From Enterobacter asburiae (GTDB lineage: Bacteria > Pseudomonadota > Gammaproteobacteria > Enterobacterales > Enterobacteriaceae), in NCBI RefSeq assembly GCF_008080435.1, contig NZ_VRKN01000006.1, positions 62,001-126,000 of the forward strand: 64,000 bases of DNA. Reading direction: 5' to 3'. Positions 38,283 through 49,302 of the stretch are shown piece after piece. The notes beneath the pieces are model-generated. The model did no database searches, was not told the origin of the DNA, and saw only the letters and a list, made by a program, of their open reading frames with translations. The position numbers were made by a program, and so were the translations under genes. Within the stretch, counting starts at the first letter, position 1, and each line of letters opens with the position of its first letter.

Positions 38283-40946
38283 TTACGCCAGACGCGGGTT
38301 AACTTTTTCTGCATCGATGTTGAATTTGGTGATTGCGTCCGCAACCACTTTCTTATCGATTTCGCCACGTTTAGCCAGTTCGCCCAGTGCTGCTACAACC
38401 ACGTAAGAAGCATCAACTTCGAAGTGGTGACGCAGGTTTTCGCGGCTGTCAGAACGACCGAAGCCGTCAGTACCCAGAACGCGATAATCATCAGCTGGAA
38501 CGTAAGTACGAACCTGCTCAGCGAACAGTTTCATATAGTCAGTAGACGCCACCGCTGGCGCGTCGTTCATCACCTGAGCGATGTACGGAACGCGTGGGGT
38601 TTCCATTGGGTGCAGCATGTTCCAGCGCTCACAATCCTGGCCGTCACGCGCCAGCTCAGTGAAGGAAGTCACAGAGTACACATCGGAACCCACACCGTAG
38701 TCTTTCGCCAGGATCTGTGCTGCTTCACGAACGTGACGCAGGATAGAACCGGAGCCCAGCAGCTGAACTTTACCTTTGCTACCTTCGAGGGTTTCAAGTT
38801 TGTAGATACCTTTACGGATACCTTCCTCGGCACCTGCTGGCATTGCCGGCATGTGGTAGTTTTCGTTCAGGGTGGTGATGTAGTAGTAAATGTTCTCTTG
38901 CGCTTCACCGTACATGCGGGTCAGACCGTCGTGCATGATGACAGCCACTTCGTACGCGTAAGACGGGTCATAAGAGATACAGTTAGGGATCGTCAGAGAC
39001 TGAATATGGCTGTGGCCATCTTCGTGCTGCAGACCTTCACCGTTCAGGGTCGTACGACCGGACGTACCGCCTACCAGGAAGCCGCGAGCCTGCTGGTCGC
39101 CAGCCTGCCAGCACAGGTCACCGATACGCTGGAAACCGAACATGGAGTAGTAGATGTAGAACGGGATCATCGGCAGGTTGTTGGTGCTGTAAGAGGTCGC
39201 AGCAGCCAGCCAGGATGCGCCTGCGCCCAGCTCGTTGATACCTTCCTGCAGGATCTGACCTTTCTCGTCTTCTTTGTAGTATGCAACCTGCTCACGGTCC
39301 TGCGGGGTATACTGCTGGCCGTTCGGGCTGTAGATACCGATCTGACGGAACAGACCTTCCATACCGAAAGTACGCGCTTCGTCGGCGATGATTGGAACCA
39401 GACGATCTTTGATCGACTTGTTCTTCAGCATCACGTTCAGGGCACGAACGAAAGCGATAGTGGTAGAGATCTCTTTATTCTGCTCTTCCAGCAGTTGAGA
39501 GAAGTCTTCCAGCGCTGGCAGTTCCAGCTTCTCGGTGAAGTTAGGCTGACGAGCTGGCAGGTAGCCTTTCAGCGCCTGACGACGTTCGTGCAGGTACTTG
39601 TGCTCTTCAGAACCTTCAGGGAAGGTGATGTAAGACAGGTTTTCTACCTGCTCATCGGTCACTGGAACGTTGAAACGGTCGCGGATATAACGCACGCCGT
39701 CCATGTTCATTTTCTTAACCTGGTGAGCGATGTTTTTACCTTCTGCGGTATCACCCATGCCGTAACCTTTGATGGTATGGGCCAGGATTACAGTCGCTTT
39801 ACCTTTGGTTTCCTGCGCTTTTTTCAGTGCAGCGTAAACTTTCTTCGGATCGTGACCACCGCGGTTCAGCGCCCAGATCTGCTCGTCAGTCCAGTCTGCA
39901 ACCAGTGCGGCGGTTTCAGGGTATTTGCCGAAGAAGTGTTCACGAACGTAGGCACCGTCTTTGGATTTGAAGGTCTGGTAGTCACCGTCAACGGTTTCGT
40001 TCATCAGCTGGATCAGCTTACCGCTGGTGTCTTTACGCAGCAGCTCATCCCAACGACCGCCCCACATGACTTTGATCACGTTCCAGCCAGCACCTGCGAA
40101 GATGCCTTCCAGTTCGTTGATGATCTTGCCGTTACCGGTTACCGGACCATCCAGACGCTGCAGGTTACAGTTGATGATGAAGCACAGGTTGTCCAGCTTC
40201 TCACGGGTCGCGATGGTGATCGCACCTTTGGATTCTGGCTCATCCATTTCGCCGTCGCCCAGGAAGGCGTAAACGGTCTGCTCAGAGGTGTCTTTCAGAC
40301 CACGGTGTTCCAGGTATTTCAGGAATTTAGCCTGGTAGATCGCACCGATTGGGCCCAGACCCATAGATACAGTCGGGAACTGCCAGAATTCAGGCATCAG
40401 TTTAGGGTGCGGGTAAGAAGACAGACCTTTACCGTGAACTTCCTGACGGAAGTTGTTCATCTGCTCTTCAGTCAGACGACCTTCCAGGAATGCACGTGCA
40501 TAGATGCCCGGAGAGATGTGGCCCTGGAAGTACACCAGATCGCCGCCGTCTTTCTCGTTCGCTGCACGGAAGAAGTGGTTGAAGCACACTTCGTAAACGG
40601 TTGCAGAAGACTGGAAGGACGCCATGTGGCCACCCAGTTCCAGGTCTTTTTTGGATGCGCGCAGAACGGTCATGATGGCGTTCCAGCGGATTGCAGAACG
40701 GATACGACGTTCCAGATCCAGATTGCCCGGGTATTCCGGTTCGTCTTCGACGGCAATCGTGTTTACGTAGTTGCTAGCCCCTGCACCTGAAGCAACCTTC
40801 ACACCGCCTTTGCGGGCTTCAGAAAGCAGCTGATCAATCAGATACTGAGCGCGCTCAACACCTTCTTCACGGATGACCGATTCGATCGCCTGTAGCCAGT
40901 CGCGAGTTTCGATCGGATCCACGTCATTTTGGAGACGTTCTGACAT
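38283..40946 (-). CDS. aceE: Pyruvate dehydrogenase E1
   Basis: Thiamine diphosphate enzyme that decarboxylates pyruvate and acetylates E2 lipoyl groups. The 887-residue protein has exactly the E. coli length. The ThDP-binding motif [10 protein letters not shown]...NLCFIINCN is present, as are HISPGIYAR and [20 protein letters not shown] precedes the ATG. A long hairpin lies upstream, in the pdhR-aceE gap of 123 bp. Confidence 0.97.
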   Translation of the reverse strand: MSERLQNDVDPIETRDWLQAIESVIREEGVERAQYLIDQLLSEARKGGVKVASGAGASNYVNTIAVEDEPEYPGNLDLERRIRSAIRWNAIMTVLRASKKDLELGGHMASFQSSATVYEVCFNHFFRAANEKDGGDLVYFQGHISPGIYARAFLEGRLTEEQMNNFRQEVHGKGLSSYPHPKLMPEFWQFPTVSMGLGPIGAIYQAKFLKYLEHRGLKDTSEQTVYAFLGDGEMDEPESKGAITIATREKLDNLCFIINCNLQRLDGPVTGNGKIINELEGIFAGAGWNVIKVMWGGRWDELLRKDTSGKLIQLMNETVDGDYQTFKSKDGAYVREHFFGKYPETAALVADWTDEQIWALNRGGHDPKKVYAALKKAQETKGKATVILAHTIKGYGMGDTAEGKNIAHQVKKMNMDGVRYIRDRFNVPVTDEQVENLSYITFPEGSEEHKYLHERRQALKGYLPARQPNFTEKLELPALEDFSQLLEEQNKEISTTIAFVRALNVMLKNKSIKDRLVPIIADEARTFGMEGLFRQIGIYSPNGQQYTPQDREQVAYYKEDEKGQILQEGINELGAGASWLAAATSYSTNNLPMIPFYIYYSMFGFQRIGDLCWQAGDQQARGFLVGGTSGRTTLNGEGLQHEDGHSHIQSLTIPNCISYDPSYAYEVAVIMHDGLTRMYGEAQENIYYYITTLNENYHMPAMPAGAEEGIRKGIYKLETLEGSKGKVQLLGSGSILRHVREAAQILAKDYGVGSDVYSVTSFTELARDGQDCERWNMLHPMETPRVPYIAQVMNDAPAVASTDYMKLFAEQVRTYVPADDYRVLGTDGFGRSDSRENLRHHFEVDASYVVVAALGELAKRGEIDKKVVADAITKFNIDAEKVNPRLA

Positions 40947-40985
40947 GGGGGTATTCCTTATCTATCTAATACGTTGATTTGTCTG

Positions 40986-41033
40986 GAACCTGTCCCATTG
41001 TGCTCTTGGGCAAGAACACAATAAGACAGGTTC
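40986..41033 (-). other. 23-bp hairpin in the pdhR-aceE intergenic region
   Basis: Two 23-base arms (40986-41008 and 41011-41033) are complementary around a 2-base centre. The only three non-Watson-Crick positions are G-U pairs when read as minus-strand RNA, the sense strand. No T-tract follows, so it is not a normal terminator; RNase III processing, 5' protection of aceE mRNA or attenuation are possible. I recall a similar structure in E. coli. Confidence 0.75.
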
Positions 41034-41069
41034 TGCGTTTAGTTGCCGCGCTCTAAAAGTACCTGGCGC

Positions 41070-41834
41070 TTAATCCTTTCGTTGCTGTATGCGGCGTAAT
41101 GAACGTTCGCGACGCGATTGTTCACGGCTGCGGTCCAGCAAGATTTCCTCAATGAAAGCCAGATGTCGGTGCGACGCTTCGCGCGCCTGCTCCGGTTCCC
41201 CGGCCATTATCGCCTCGAATACTCGGGTGCGATGGTTGCTTACCAGTGGGAGCATGTCCCGACGGGCATACAACAATTCAAAATTCTGACGAACGTTCTG
41301 GGCCAGCATCGGCTCCATGCAGCGTAGCAGATGGAGGAGCACCACATTGTGTGCTGCTTCGGTGACGGCGATTTGATACTGGACGACGGCGCTGGACTCG
41401 GCGTCTAAATCGCCGGACTGCTGTGCCCGTTCAATGGCCTGATGCAGTTCGCGGATACGCACGCGATCTTCATCAGTGCTGCGAAGGGCGGCGTAATAGG
41501 CCGCAATACCTTCAAGCGCGTGACGGGTCTCAAGCAGGTCAAACTGGGATTCTGGGTGGTCAGAGAGAAGTTCTACCAGCGGATCGCTGAAGCTCTGCCA
41601 CAGGCTGTTTTGCACAAAGGTTCCGCCGCCCTGGCGACGAAGCAGCAAGCCCTTTGCTTCGAGACGTTGAATCGCCTCACGCAGAGAGGGACGTGAAACG
41701 TCGAACTGTTTTGCCAGCTCGCGTTCTGGCGGAAGTTTTTCACCCGGGCGCAGAGTCCCTTCGAGGATTAAAAACTCCAGCTGCTGCTCAATCACATCAG
41801 ATAGTTTTGGTTGGCGAATTTTGCTGTAGGCCAT
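41070..41834 (-). CDS. pdhR: Transcriptional repressor PdhR
   Basis: GntR/FadR-family regulator that responds to pyruvate and represses its own operon and respiratory genes. Of 254 residues, about 1-75 form the winged helix ([21 protein letters not shown]) and the rest is the FadR-type ligand domain, with [18 protein letters not shown] 17-bp operator lies 33 bp before the start. Length matches E. coli. Confidence 0.97.
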   Translation of the reverse strand: MAYSKIRQPKLSDVIEQQLEFLILEGTLRPGEKLPPERELAKQFDVSRPSLREAIQRLEAKGLLLRRQGGGTFVQNSLWQSFSDPLVELLSDHPESQFDLLETRHALEGIAAYYAALRSTDEDRVRIRELHQAIERAQQSGDLDAESSAVVQYQIAVTEAAHNVVLLHLLRCMEPMLAQNVRQNFELLYARRDMLPLVSNHRTRVFEAIMAGEPEQAREASHRHLAFIEEILLDRSREQSRRERSLRRIQQRKD

Positions 41835-41866
41835 ATTCCCTGTCTTACGCCTTTTTGCCCGGAGTC

Positions 41867-41883
41867 AATTGGTCTTACCAATT
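41867..41883 (-). promoter_or_regulatory. PdhR operator
   Basis: AATTGGTCTTACCAATT is a full palindrome apart from its central 3 bases and matches the known ATTGGTnnnACCAAT operator. Its place just before pdhR indicates autorepression relieved by pyruvate. Confidence 0.9.
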
Positions 41884-42371
41884 TCTATTTCGTATCGCTA
41901 AAGTAACAAAGTATTCACCTTCTGTCCATATTGGTTTTGATTGAAATCAGTAAACCCTGCACATTTTAACAACCTTACAGAAATAACGTTTCAGAAATGT
42001 AACTTTGCACAAATGAGTTGATTACTCCTTAAGAGGGAGTTTTAACCATAATGAAACGAGGGTTTTTGCAATCTGAAGCGATTCAACAAGGCAAATAATG
42101 AAAATTCGCCCACTTATGGCGCATTTCTATTCTATAGGTTGGGTTAGGAAGAATAAGCGGGTCGATTTACAAATGCTTTCTTTTTATTCAAGTCGTCATC
42201 ACCCCTTCATAAAGCAGGTGCATTCGCAGGCGCTTACCACTATTCTTGCGCTTACGGAAGTCATCTCCGCTTTTTTCGGTCTCGTTAACCGTAAAGAAAT
42301 AAATACAGAATATGGACTTTCATAATTACACACGCACAGCGTGAACATAACAACCACACACGAGGTTTCAA
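41884..42371. promoter_or_regulatory. pdhR-aroP divergent control region
   Basis: About 490 bp, similar in length to the E. coli gap, which carries promoters for both genes and TyrR boxes for aroP. I see no clear TyrR box pair by eye. A 75-codon reading frame at 42098 has no ribosome site and is not called. Confidence 0.5.
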
Positions 42372-43742
42372 ATGGAAGCTCAACAGCACGGCGATCAGCT
42401 AAAGCGCGGGCTTAAAAACCGCCATATACAGCTCATCGCACTGGGCGGTGCGATTGGTACCGGCCTGTTTCTGGGCAGCGCATCCGTTATCCAGTCAGCC
42501 GGTCCTGGCATTATTTTGGGTTACGCGATAGCCGGTTTTATTGCCTTTCTGATTATGCGTCAGCTTGGCGAAATGGTCGTTGAAGAGCCGGTCGCAGGCT
42601 CCTTCAGCCACTTTGCCTATAAATACTGGGGCAGCTTTGCCGGTTTCGCCTCGGGCTGGAACTACTGGGTATTGTACGTTCTGGTCGCCATGGCTGAGCT
42701 TACCGCCGTCGGGAAATACATTCAGTTCTGGTATCCCGAGATCCCAACCTGGGCCTCCGCAGCGGCTTTCTTCGTCGTGATTAACGCCATTAACCTGACC
42801 AACGTAAAAGTGTTCGGTGAAATGGAGTTCTGGTTTGCCATCATCAAGGTCATTGCCGTGGTGGCAATGATTATCTTTGGCGGCTGGTTGCTGTTCAGCG
42901 GCAACGGCGGCCCGCAGGCAACCGTACGCAACCTCTGGGAACAGGGCGGATTCCTGCCTCACGGCATGACCGGTCTGGTGATGATGATGGCCATTATCAT
43001 GTTCTCCTTCGGCGGTCTGGAGCTGGTGGGTATCACCGCCGCTGAAGCCGACAACCCGGAGCAGAGCATTCCAAAAGCCACTAACCAGGTTATCTACCGC
43101 ATTTTGATCTTCTATGTGGGTTCGCTGACCGTGCTGCTCTCCCTGCTGCCGTGGACGCGCGTGACCGCTGACACCAGCCCGTTTGTTCTCATCTTCCATG
43201 AGCTGGGCGACACCTTTGTAGCAAACGCCCTGAACATCGTGGTACTGACCGCAGCGCTCTCCGTTTATAACAGCTGCGTATACTGCAACAGCCGTATGCT
43301 GTTCGGCCTGGCCCAGCAGGGTAACGCGCCAAAAGCGCTGCTCAACGTCGATAAACGCGGCGTGCCGGTAAACACGATTCTTGTATCTGCGGTCGTGACC
43401 GCGCTGTGCGTGCTCATTAACTATATGGCACCGGAATCGGCATTTGGCCTGCTGATGGCACTGGTGGTCTCTGCCCTGGTCATCAACTGGGCGATGATCA
43501 GCCTGGCGCACATGAAGTTCCGCCGCGCAAAACAGCAGCAGGGCGTCACCACGCGCTTCCCTGCCCTGCTCTACCCGCTGGGTAACTGGATATGCCTGCT
43601 GTTTATGGCGGCCGTGCTGGTGATCATGCTGATCACGCCGGGTATGGCGATTTCCGTCTACCTGATCCCGGTCTGGATTGCGATCCTTGGCGTGGGCTAT
43701 CTCTTCAGTCAGAAAAGCCGTAATGCCATGAAGGCCCACTAA
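42372..43742 (+). CDS. aroP: General aromatic amino acid permease
   Basis: Proton-coupled uptake of Phe, Tyr and Trp; member of the APC superfamily with 12 membrane segments. The 456-residue protein has the family signature KRGLKNRHIQLIALGGAIGTG in the first helix and SFGGLELVGITAAEADNP in the middle. In E. coli it is TyrR-repressed. Divergent from pdhR; a GC-rich hairpin follows. In K-12 ampE is next to it, while here two sugar genes intervene. pheP and tyrP relatives are possible but position and length favour aroP. Confidence 0.94.
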   Translation: MEAQQHGDQLKRGLKNRHIQLIALGGAIGTGLFLGSASVIQSAGPGIILGYAIAGFIAFLIMRQLGEMVVEEPVAGSFSHFAYKYWGSFAGFASGWNYWVLYVLVAMAELTAVGKYIQFWYPEIPTWASAAAFFVVINAINLTNVKVFGEMEFWFAIIKVIAVVAMIIFGGWLLFSGNGGPQATVRNLWEQGGFLPHGMTGLVMMMAIIMFSFGGLELVGITAAEADNPEQSIPKATNQVIYRILIFYVGSLTVLLSLLPWTRVTADTSPFVLIFHELGDTFVANALNIVVLTAALSVYNSCVYCNSRMLFGLAQQGNAPKALLNVDKRGVPVNTILVSAVVTALCVLINYMAPESAFGLLMALVVSALVINWAMISLAHMKFRRAKQQQGVTTRFPALLYPLGNWICLLFMAAVLVIMLITPGMAISVYLIPVWIAILGVGYLFSQKSRNAMKAH

Positions 43743-43751
43743 GCCTCTCTC

Positions 43752-43779
43752 CGCGGCGCCTGCTTTTGCGGGTGCCGCG
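43752..43779 (+). terminator. Hairpin after aroP
   Basis: 12-bp stem (CGCGGCGCCTGC with GCGGGTGCCGCG, two G-U pairs) and loop TTTT, followed by CGTTGTTACC. Strong stem, weak T tract. Confidence 0.6.
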
Positions 43780-43906
43780 CGTTGTTACCTCTCTCACACT
43801 TTCACACCCACAGCGCATTTATCCATATCACCGCCCTGATACTGCAACGCATATATTCCTTTGCCAGCAAATAATTCTCTCCATACCGTAAACCGGAGAG
43901 CTGTCG

Positions 43907-45304
43907 ATGGATAACAACACACTGTCAGTAAAAGAAAAGATCGGCTATGGGATGGGCGACGCGGGATGCAACATCATCTTCGGCGCCATCATGCTGTTTG
44001 TTAACTATTTTTATACGGATATTTTTGGCCTTGCCCCTGCGCTGGTCGGCGTGCTGCTGCTGTCTGTCCGGGTGATTGACGCCGTAACGGACCCGATTAT
44101 GGGCGCGATTGCCGACCGTACCCGCAGCAAATATGGCCGGTTTCGTCCATGGCTGCTGTGGATCGCCTTCCCCTACGCGCTGTTCAGCATTCTGATGTTC
44201 ACCACGCCGGAGTGGAGCTATAACAGCAAAGTTATCTATGCGTTTGTCACCTACTTCCTGCTCTCTTTGACCTATACGGCAATCAACATTCCCTACTGCT
44301 CGCTGGGCGGGGTGATCACCAACGACCCAAAAGAGCGTGTGGCCTGCCAGTCGTATCGCTTCGTGCTGGTTGGCATTGCCACATTGCTGCTGTCGCTGAC
44401 GCTGCTGCCGATGGCCGACTGGTTTGGTGGAGATAACAAAGCCAAAGGCTACCAGATGGCGATGACCGTGCTGGCGCTGATTGGAACCTGCATGTTCCTG
44501 TTCTGCTTCGCCACCGTGCGCGAGCGCGTGCGCCCGGCGGTACAGACCCACGACGAGCTGAAAAACGATCTGAAAGACGTGTGGAAGAACGACCAGTGGG
44601 TACGCATTCTGCTGTTAACGCTGTGCAACGTCTGCCCGGGCTTTATCCGCATGGCGGCCACCATGTATTACGTCACCTGGGTGATGGGGCAGAGCACCCA
44701 CTTCGCCACCCTGTTTATCAGCCTGGGCGTCGTGGGCATGATGCTCGGCAGCGTGCTGGCTAAAGTGCTGACCGACCGCTGGTGTAAGCTGAAGGTCTTC
44801 TTCTGGACCAATATCGTGCTGGCGATTTTCTCAACCGCCTTCTATTTCTTCGACCCGAAAGCCACCGTCACCATCGTGGTGCTCTACTTCCTGCTGAACA
44901 TCCTGCACCAGATCCCGTCTCCGCTGCACTGGTCACTGATGGCCGACGTGGACGACTACGGCGAGTGGAAAACCGGGAAGCGTATTACCGGGATCAGCTT
45001 CTCCGGCAACATCTTCTTCCTGAAACTGGGGCTGGCGATTGCCGGGGCGATGGTCGGCTTCCTGCTCTCCTGGTACGGTTACGATGCCGGGGCGAAAGCG
45101 CAAAGCGCGGACGCCATTAACGGGATCGTGCTGCTGTTTACCGTCATTCCCGGCATTGGATACTTAATTACCGCGGGCGTGGTACGCCTGCTTAAAGTGG
45201 ACCGTGAAACGATGAAACGCATTCAGGAAGACCTGGAAAAACGTCGCACCAATTACCGTGAACTGAGCGACTATCAGGAACTGAAAGCCGCAGAGACAAA
45301 ATAA
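43907..45304 (+). CDS. GPH-family glycoside/cation symporter
   Basis: Inner-membrane sugar importer of 465 residues with about 12 membrane segments. It resembles YicJ and other xyloside or arabinoside transporters. Family features are SVKEKIGYGMGDAG, DPIMGAIADRTRSKYGRFRPW (the MFS-like loop after helix 2) and DYGEWKTGKRITGISFSGN. CGGAGAG is upstream of the ATG. The next gene, 10 bp later, is a family 43 glycosidase, so the likely substrate is an arabinose- or xylose-containing oligosaccharide. Absent from this site in K-12. Substrate unproven. Confidence 0.88.
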   Translation: MDNNTLSVKEKIGYGMGDAGCNIIFGAIMLFVNYFYTDIFGLAPALVGVLLLSVRVIDAVTDPIMGAIADRTRSKYGRFRPWLLWIAFPYALFSILMFTTPEWSYNSKVIYAFVTYFLLSLTYTAINIPYCSLGGVITNDPKERVACQSYRFVLVGIATLLLSLTLLPMADWFGGDNKAKGYQMAMTVLALIGTCMFLFCFATVRERVRPAVQTHDELKNDLKDVWKNDQWVRILLLTLCNVCPGFIRMAATMYYVTWVMGQSTHFATLFISLGVVGMMLGSVLAKVLTDRWCKLKVFFWTNIVLAIFSTAFYFFDPKATVTIVVLYFLLNILHQIPSPLHWSLMADVDDYGEWKTGKRITGISFSGNIFFLKLGLAIAGAMVGFLLSWYGYDAGAKAQSADAINGIVLLFTVIPGIGYLITAGVVRLLKVDRETMKRIQEDLEKRRTNYRELSDYQELKAAETK

Positions 45305-45314
45305 GGAGAGCCAA

Positions 45315-46265
45315 ATGCATCAGTGGCGAAACCCGTTTATTGAACAACGCGCCGATCCGTACATTTTACGCCACGAGGGGCAGTACTATTTTATCGCCTC
45401 CGTGCCGCAGTACGACAGGCTGGCGATCCGCCGCGCAGACTCCCTGGAAGGGCTTCGCGATGCCGACGAGGTCGTTGTCTGGCGCAAACCCGACACCGGC
45501 CCAATGAGCCAGCTGATTTGGGCACCAGAACTGCATCATATTGACGGGAAGTGGTACATCTATTTTGCTGCGACGCACACCCAGGCGCTCGACGCGCTCG
45601 GAATGTTCCAGCACCGTATGTTCGCCATTGAATGTGCTGACGGCGATCCGCTCACCGGCGCGTGGGTGGAAAAAGGGCAGATCAAAACGCCTTTCGACAC
45701 CTTCGCCCTGGACGCCACCACCTTTGTTCATCAGGGGAAACGCTGGTATCTGTGGGCGCAAAAAGCGCCGGATATCACCGGAAACTCCAATCTTTATCTG
45801 TGCGAAATGGAGAACCCCTGGACGCTGAAAGGCGAGCCGGTGATGCTCAGCAAGCCGGAGTATGACTGGGAGCGTCGCGGGTTTTGGGTCAACGAAGGCC
45901 CGGCGGTGCTGGTTCACGGCGATAAGCTGTTTATCAGCTATTCCGCCAGCGCCACCGACGAGAACTACTGTATGGGGCTGCTGTGGATAGACCTGAATGC
46001 CGATCCGCAAAACCCGGCAAGCTGGCACAAATCCCCACGTCCGGTGTTCGTTACCAGCTATGAAAACCGCCAGTTCGGCCCAGGACACAACAGCTTTACG
46101 CAAACGCCGGAAGGGGAAGATGTGCTGGTGTATCACGCGCGTAATTACACCGAAATTGAGGGCGATCCGCTCTACGATCCGAATCGCCATACCCGCCTGA
46201 AGCTCGTCCGCTGGAATGAAAACGGGATGCCTGATTTCGGCATCCCGCCCGCGGATACGCTTTAG
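45315..46265 (+). CDS. Glycoside hydrolase family 43 protein
   Basis: Five-bladed beta-propeller hydrolase acting on arabinosides or xylosides. The three expected acidic residues can be placed: Asp14 in QRADPYILR, Asp133 in FALDATTF, and Glu194 in WVNEGPAVL; FGPGHNSF near residue 255 carries the usual histidine. There is no signal peptide, so it acts in the cytoplasm on sugars brought in by the upstream transporter. The 316-residue length fits single-domain alpha-arabinofuranosidases. AAGGAGAG precedes the ATG. Converges on ampE with 18 bp between stops. Exact specificity is open. Confidence 0.88.
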   Translation: MHQWRNPFIEQRADPYILRHEGQYYFIASVPQYDRLAIRRADSLEGLRDADEVVVWRKPDTGPMSQLIWAPELHHIDGKWYIYFAATHTQALDALGMFQHRMFAIECADGDPLTGAWVEKGQIKTPFDTFALDATTFVHQGKRWYLWAQKAPDITGNSNLYLCEMENPWTLKGEPVMLSKPEYDWERRGFWVNEGPAVLVHGDKLFISYSASATDENYCMGLLWIDLNADPQNPASWHKSPRPVFVTSYENRQFGPGHNSFTQTPEGEDVLVYHARNYTEIEGDPLYDPNRHTRLKLVRWNENGMPDFGIPPADTL

Positions 46266-46283
46266 TCTTTACGGCGCGCTGGC

Positions 46284-47138
46284 TTACACCAGCGTGCCGT
46301 AGATAGTCAGCAGCGCCACCACGACCACCACCACAAACGAGGTTTTCTTCGCCATCGAGACAGCGGCTTTCGGTGTTTCAATCTTGTCGGTATGCGGCTC
46401 ACGCGCCAGCGAGAACTGCGCCAGACGCGTTAGCACCTGGTACTGCGACGTATGGCGATCGGCAAGAGACGCGAACCATGCGGGTAGCGCTTTTTCACCG
46501 TGACCAATTAACGCGTACACCACGCCCACCAGACGCACCGGGAGCCAGTCGAGCACGTGCAGGATGGCATCTATACCGGACTGCAGGCGTTCGTGCGGCG
46601 TCAGATAACGGGCAAGCCAGGTCTGCCAGGCGCGCAGGAACGCATACCCCATCAGCAGTACCGGCCCCCACGGACCGCCCACCACGAACCAGAAAAGCGG
46701 CGCAAGATAGTAACGGAAGTTAATCCACAGCAGCGCGTTTTGCAGTTCGCGCAGAAATTCGCGCTCGTCGCAGTCCGGCGGCACGCCGTGGATCATGGTC
46801 AGTTCACTCGCCATGGCACCGCGCGCATGGGCATCGTCACGGGAGGCGGCTTTCAGATATGCGTGATAGTGTAAACGCACCTTGCCCGCGCCAATGCACA
46901 GCACCCCAAGCAGGATCCACACCACCAGCAGCGGCACGTTGAAAAAGAGTCCGTACAGCGAGCGCAGGAGCAGGAACGTAATGACCATCACCCCTGCCAT
47001 CATCAGCAGCGTGCGCAACATGGAAAAATGTTTGATACGGCGGAATAACACCTCCAGCCGGTGATCCAGATGCCAGTGCTCGCCGAGTTTGAACAGGCGT
47101 TCAGCGATGATAACCAGCAGCATGGTAAACAACGTCAT
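46284..47138 (-). CDS. ampE: AmpE, inner membrane regulatory protein
   Basis: A 284-residue inner-membrane protein with about four hydrophobic segments ([51 protein letters not shown] and the C-terminal [12 protein letters not shown]). It accompanies ampD and is thought to act as a sensor in beta-lactamase induction, though its role remains uncertain. Its start is 9 bp after the ampD stop, one operon. Length equals E. coli AmpE. Confidence 0.94.
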   Translation of the reverse strand: MTLFTMLLVIIAERLFKLGEHWHLDHRLEVLFRRIKHFSMLRTLLMMAGVMVITFLLLRSLYGLFFNVPLLVVWILLGVLCIGAGKVRLHYHAYLKAASRDDAHARGAMASELTMIHGVPPDCDEREFLRELQNALLWINFRYYLAPLFWFVVGGPWGPVLLMGYAFLRAWQTWLARYLTPHERLQSGIDAILHVLDWLPVRLVGVVYALIGHGEKALPAWFASLADRHTSQYQVLTRLAQFSLAREPHTDKIETPKAAVSMAKKTSFVVVVVVALLTIYGTLV

Positions 47139-47147
47139 GGTATCTCC

Positions 47148-48680
<1,533 letters not shown>

Positions 48681-48688
48681 CGCATTCT

Positions 48689-48710
48689 CCCCTCTCCACC
48701 CGGAGAGGGG
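48689..48710. repeat. GC-rich hairpin after nadC
   Basis: CCCCTCTCC, loop ACCC, GGAGAGGGG. It resembles the inner hairpin of the repeats at 21157 and 28830 without the flanking GGTGAGGGC. No T tract follows; it may still act as a 3' stabiliser. Confidence 0.5.
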
Positions 48711-48854
48711 AATTTCAGCCCCGCTCGCAGATCCGCTGTTCTTCGCTGCAACACTGAATAAATTCTCTGAAGACCCCTTCCCGTTCCCTTTCTTGCCTCT
48801 CGTTTCTGCTCTTTCCCGCTGACAAAGTAGCGCCACTTTGCATAAGGAGCAGAT

Positions 48855-49292
48855 ATGGACAGACAACAAGGCTTCACACTCATTGAACTGATGGTGGTCA
48901 TTGGCATTATTGCGATTCTGAGCGCCATCGGCGTTCCCGCCTATCAGAACTACCTGCGCAAGGCGGCGTTGACCGATATGCTGCAAACCTTCGTTCCCTA
49001 CCGCACAGCCATTGAGCTTTGCGCGCTGGATCACGGTGGCGTGGAGAGCTGCGATGCCGGCAGTAACGGTATTCCTTCCCCCACCACGACACGCTACGTT
49101 TCAGGAATGAGCGTGGCGAAAGGGACCGTGACCTTAACAGGACAGGAGAGTCTTAACGGGCTGACGGTAACCATGACGCCACGGTGGAACGACGGCAACG
49201 GTATGACAGGCTGGACGCGTGACTGCAACATCAGTGCTGACAGCGCCCTGAAACAGGCCTGCGAAGACGTTTTCCGCTTCGACAATAACTGA
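48855..49292 (+). CDS. ppdD: Type IV major pilin PpdD
   Basis: Prepilin of 145 residues. The short leader MDRQQG is cut by prepilin peptidase before the methylated phenylalanine of FTLIELMVVIGIIAILSAIG, which forms the pilus core helix. Glu5 of the mature protein, needed for assembly, is present. Four cysteines in the globular part (ELCALD, ESCDAG, RDCNIS and QACEDV) allow two disulfides. AAGGAG is upstream. Followed by hofB and hofC in one operon. Confidence 0.94.
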   Translation: MDRQQGFTLIELMVVIGIIAILSAIGVPAYQNYLRKAALTDMLQTFVPYRTAIELCALDHGGVESCDAGSNGIPSPTTTRYVSGMSVAKGTVTLTGQESLNGLTVTMTPRWNDGNGMTGWTRDCNISADSALKQACEDVFRFDNN

Positions 49293-49302
49293 GGAGCGGA
49301 TA

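Noticed and set aside
38424..40790. A 788-codon open frame opposite aceE
   Set aside because: Mirror of the strongly biased codons of aceE; composition is unlike a real protein and there is no ribosome site or family resemblance. Similar long antisense frames opposite secA (56247-57755), acnB (30374-31333), aroP (42495-43739) and pcnB (5701-6645) were dropped for the same reason.
42098..42325. A 75-codon frame upstream of aroP
   Set aside because: No ribosome site and no recognisable sequence; the K-12 gap of about the same length is regulatory.
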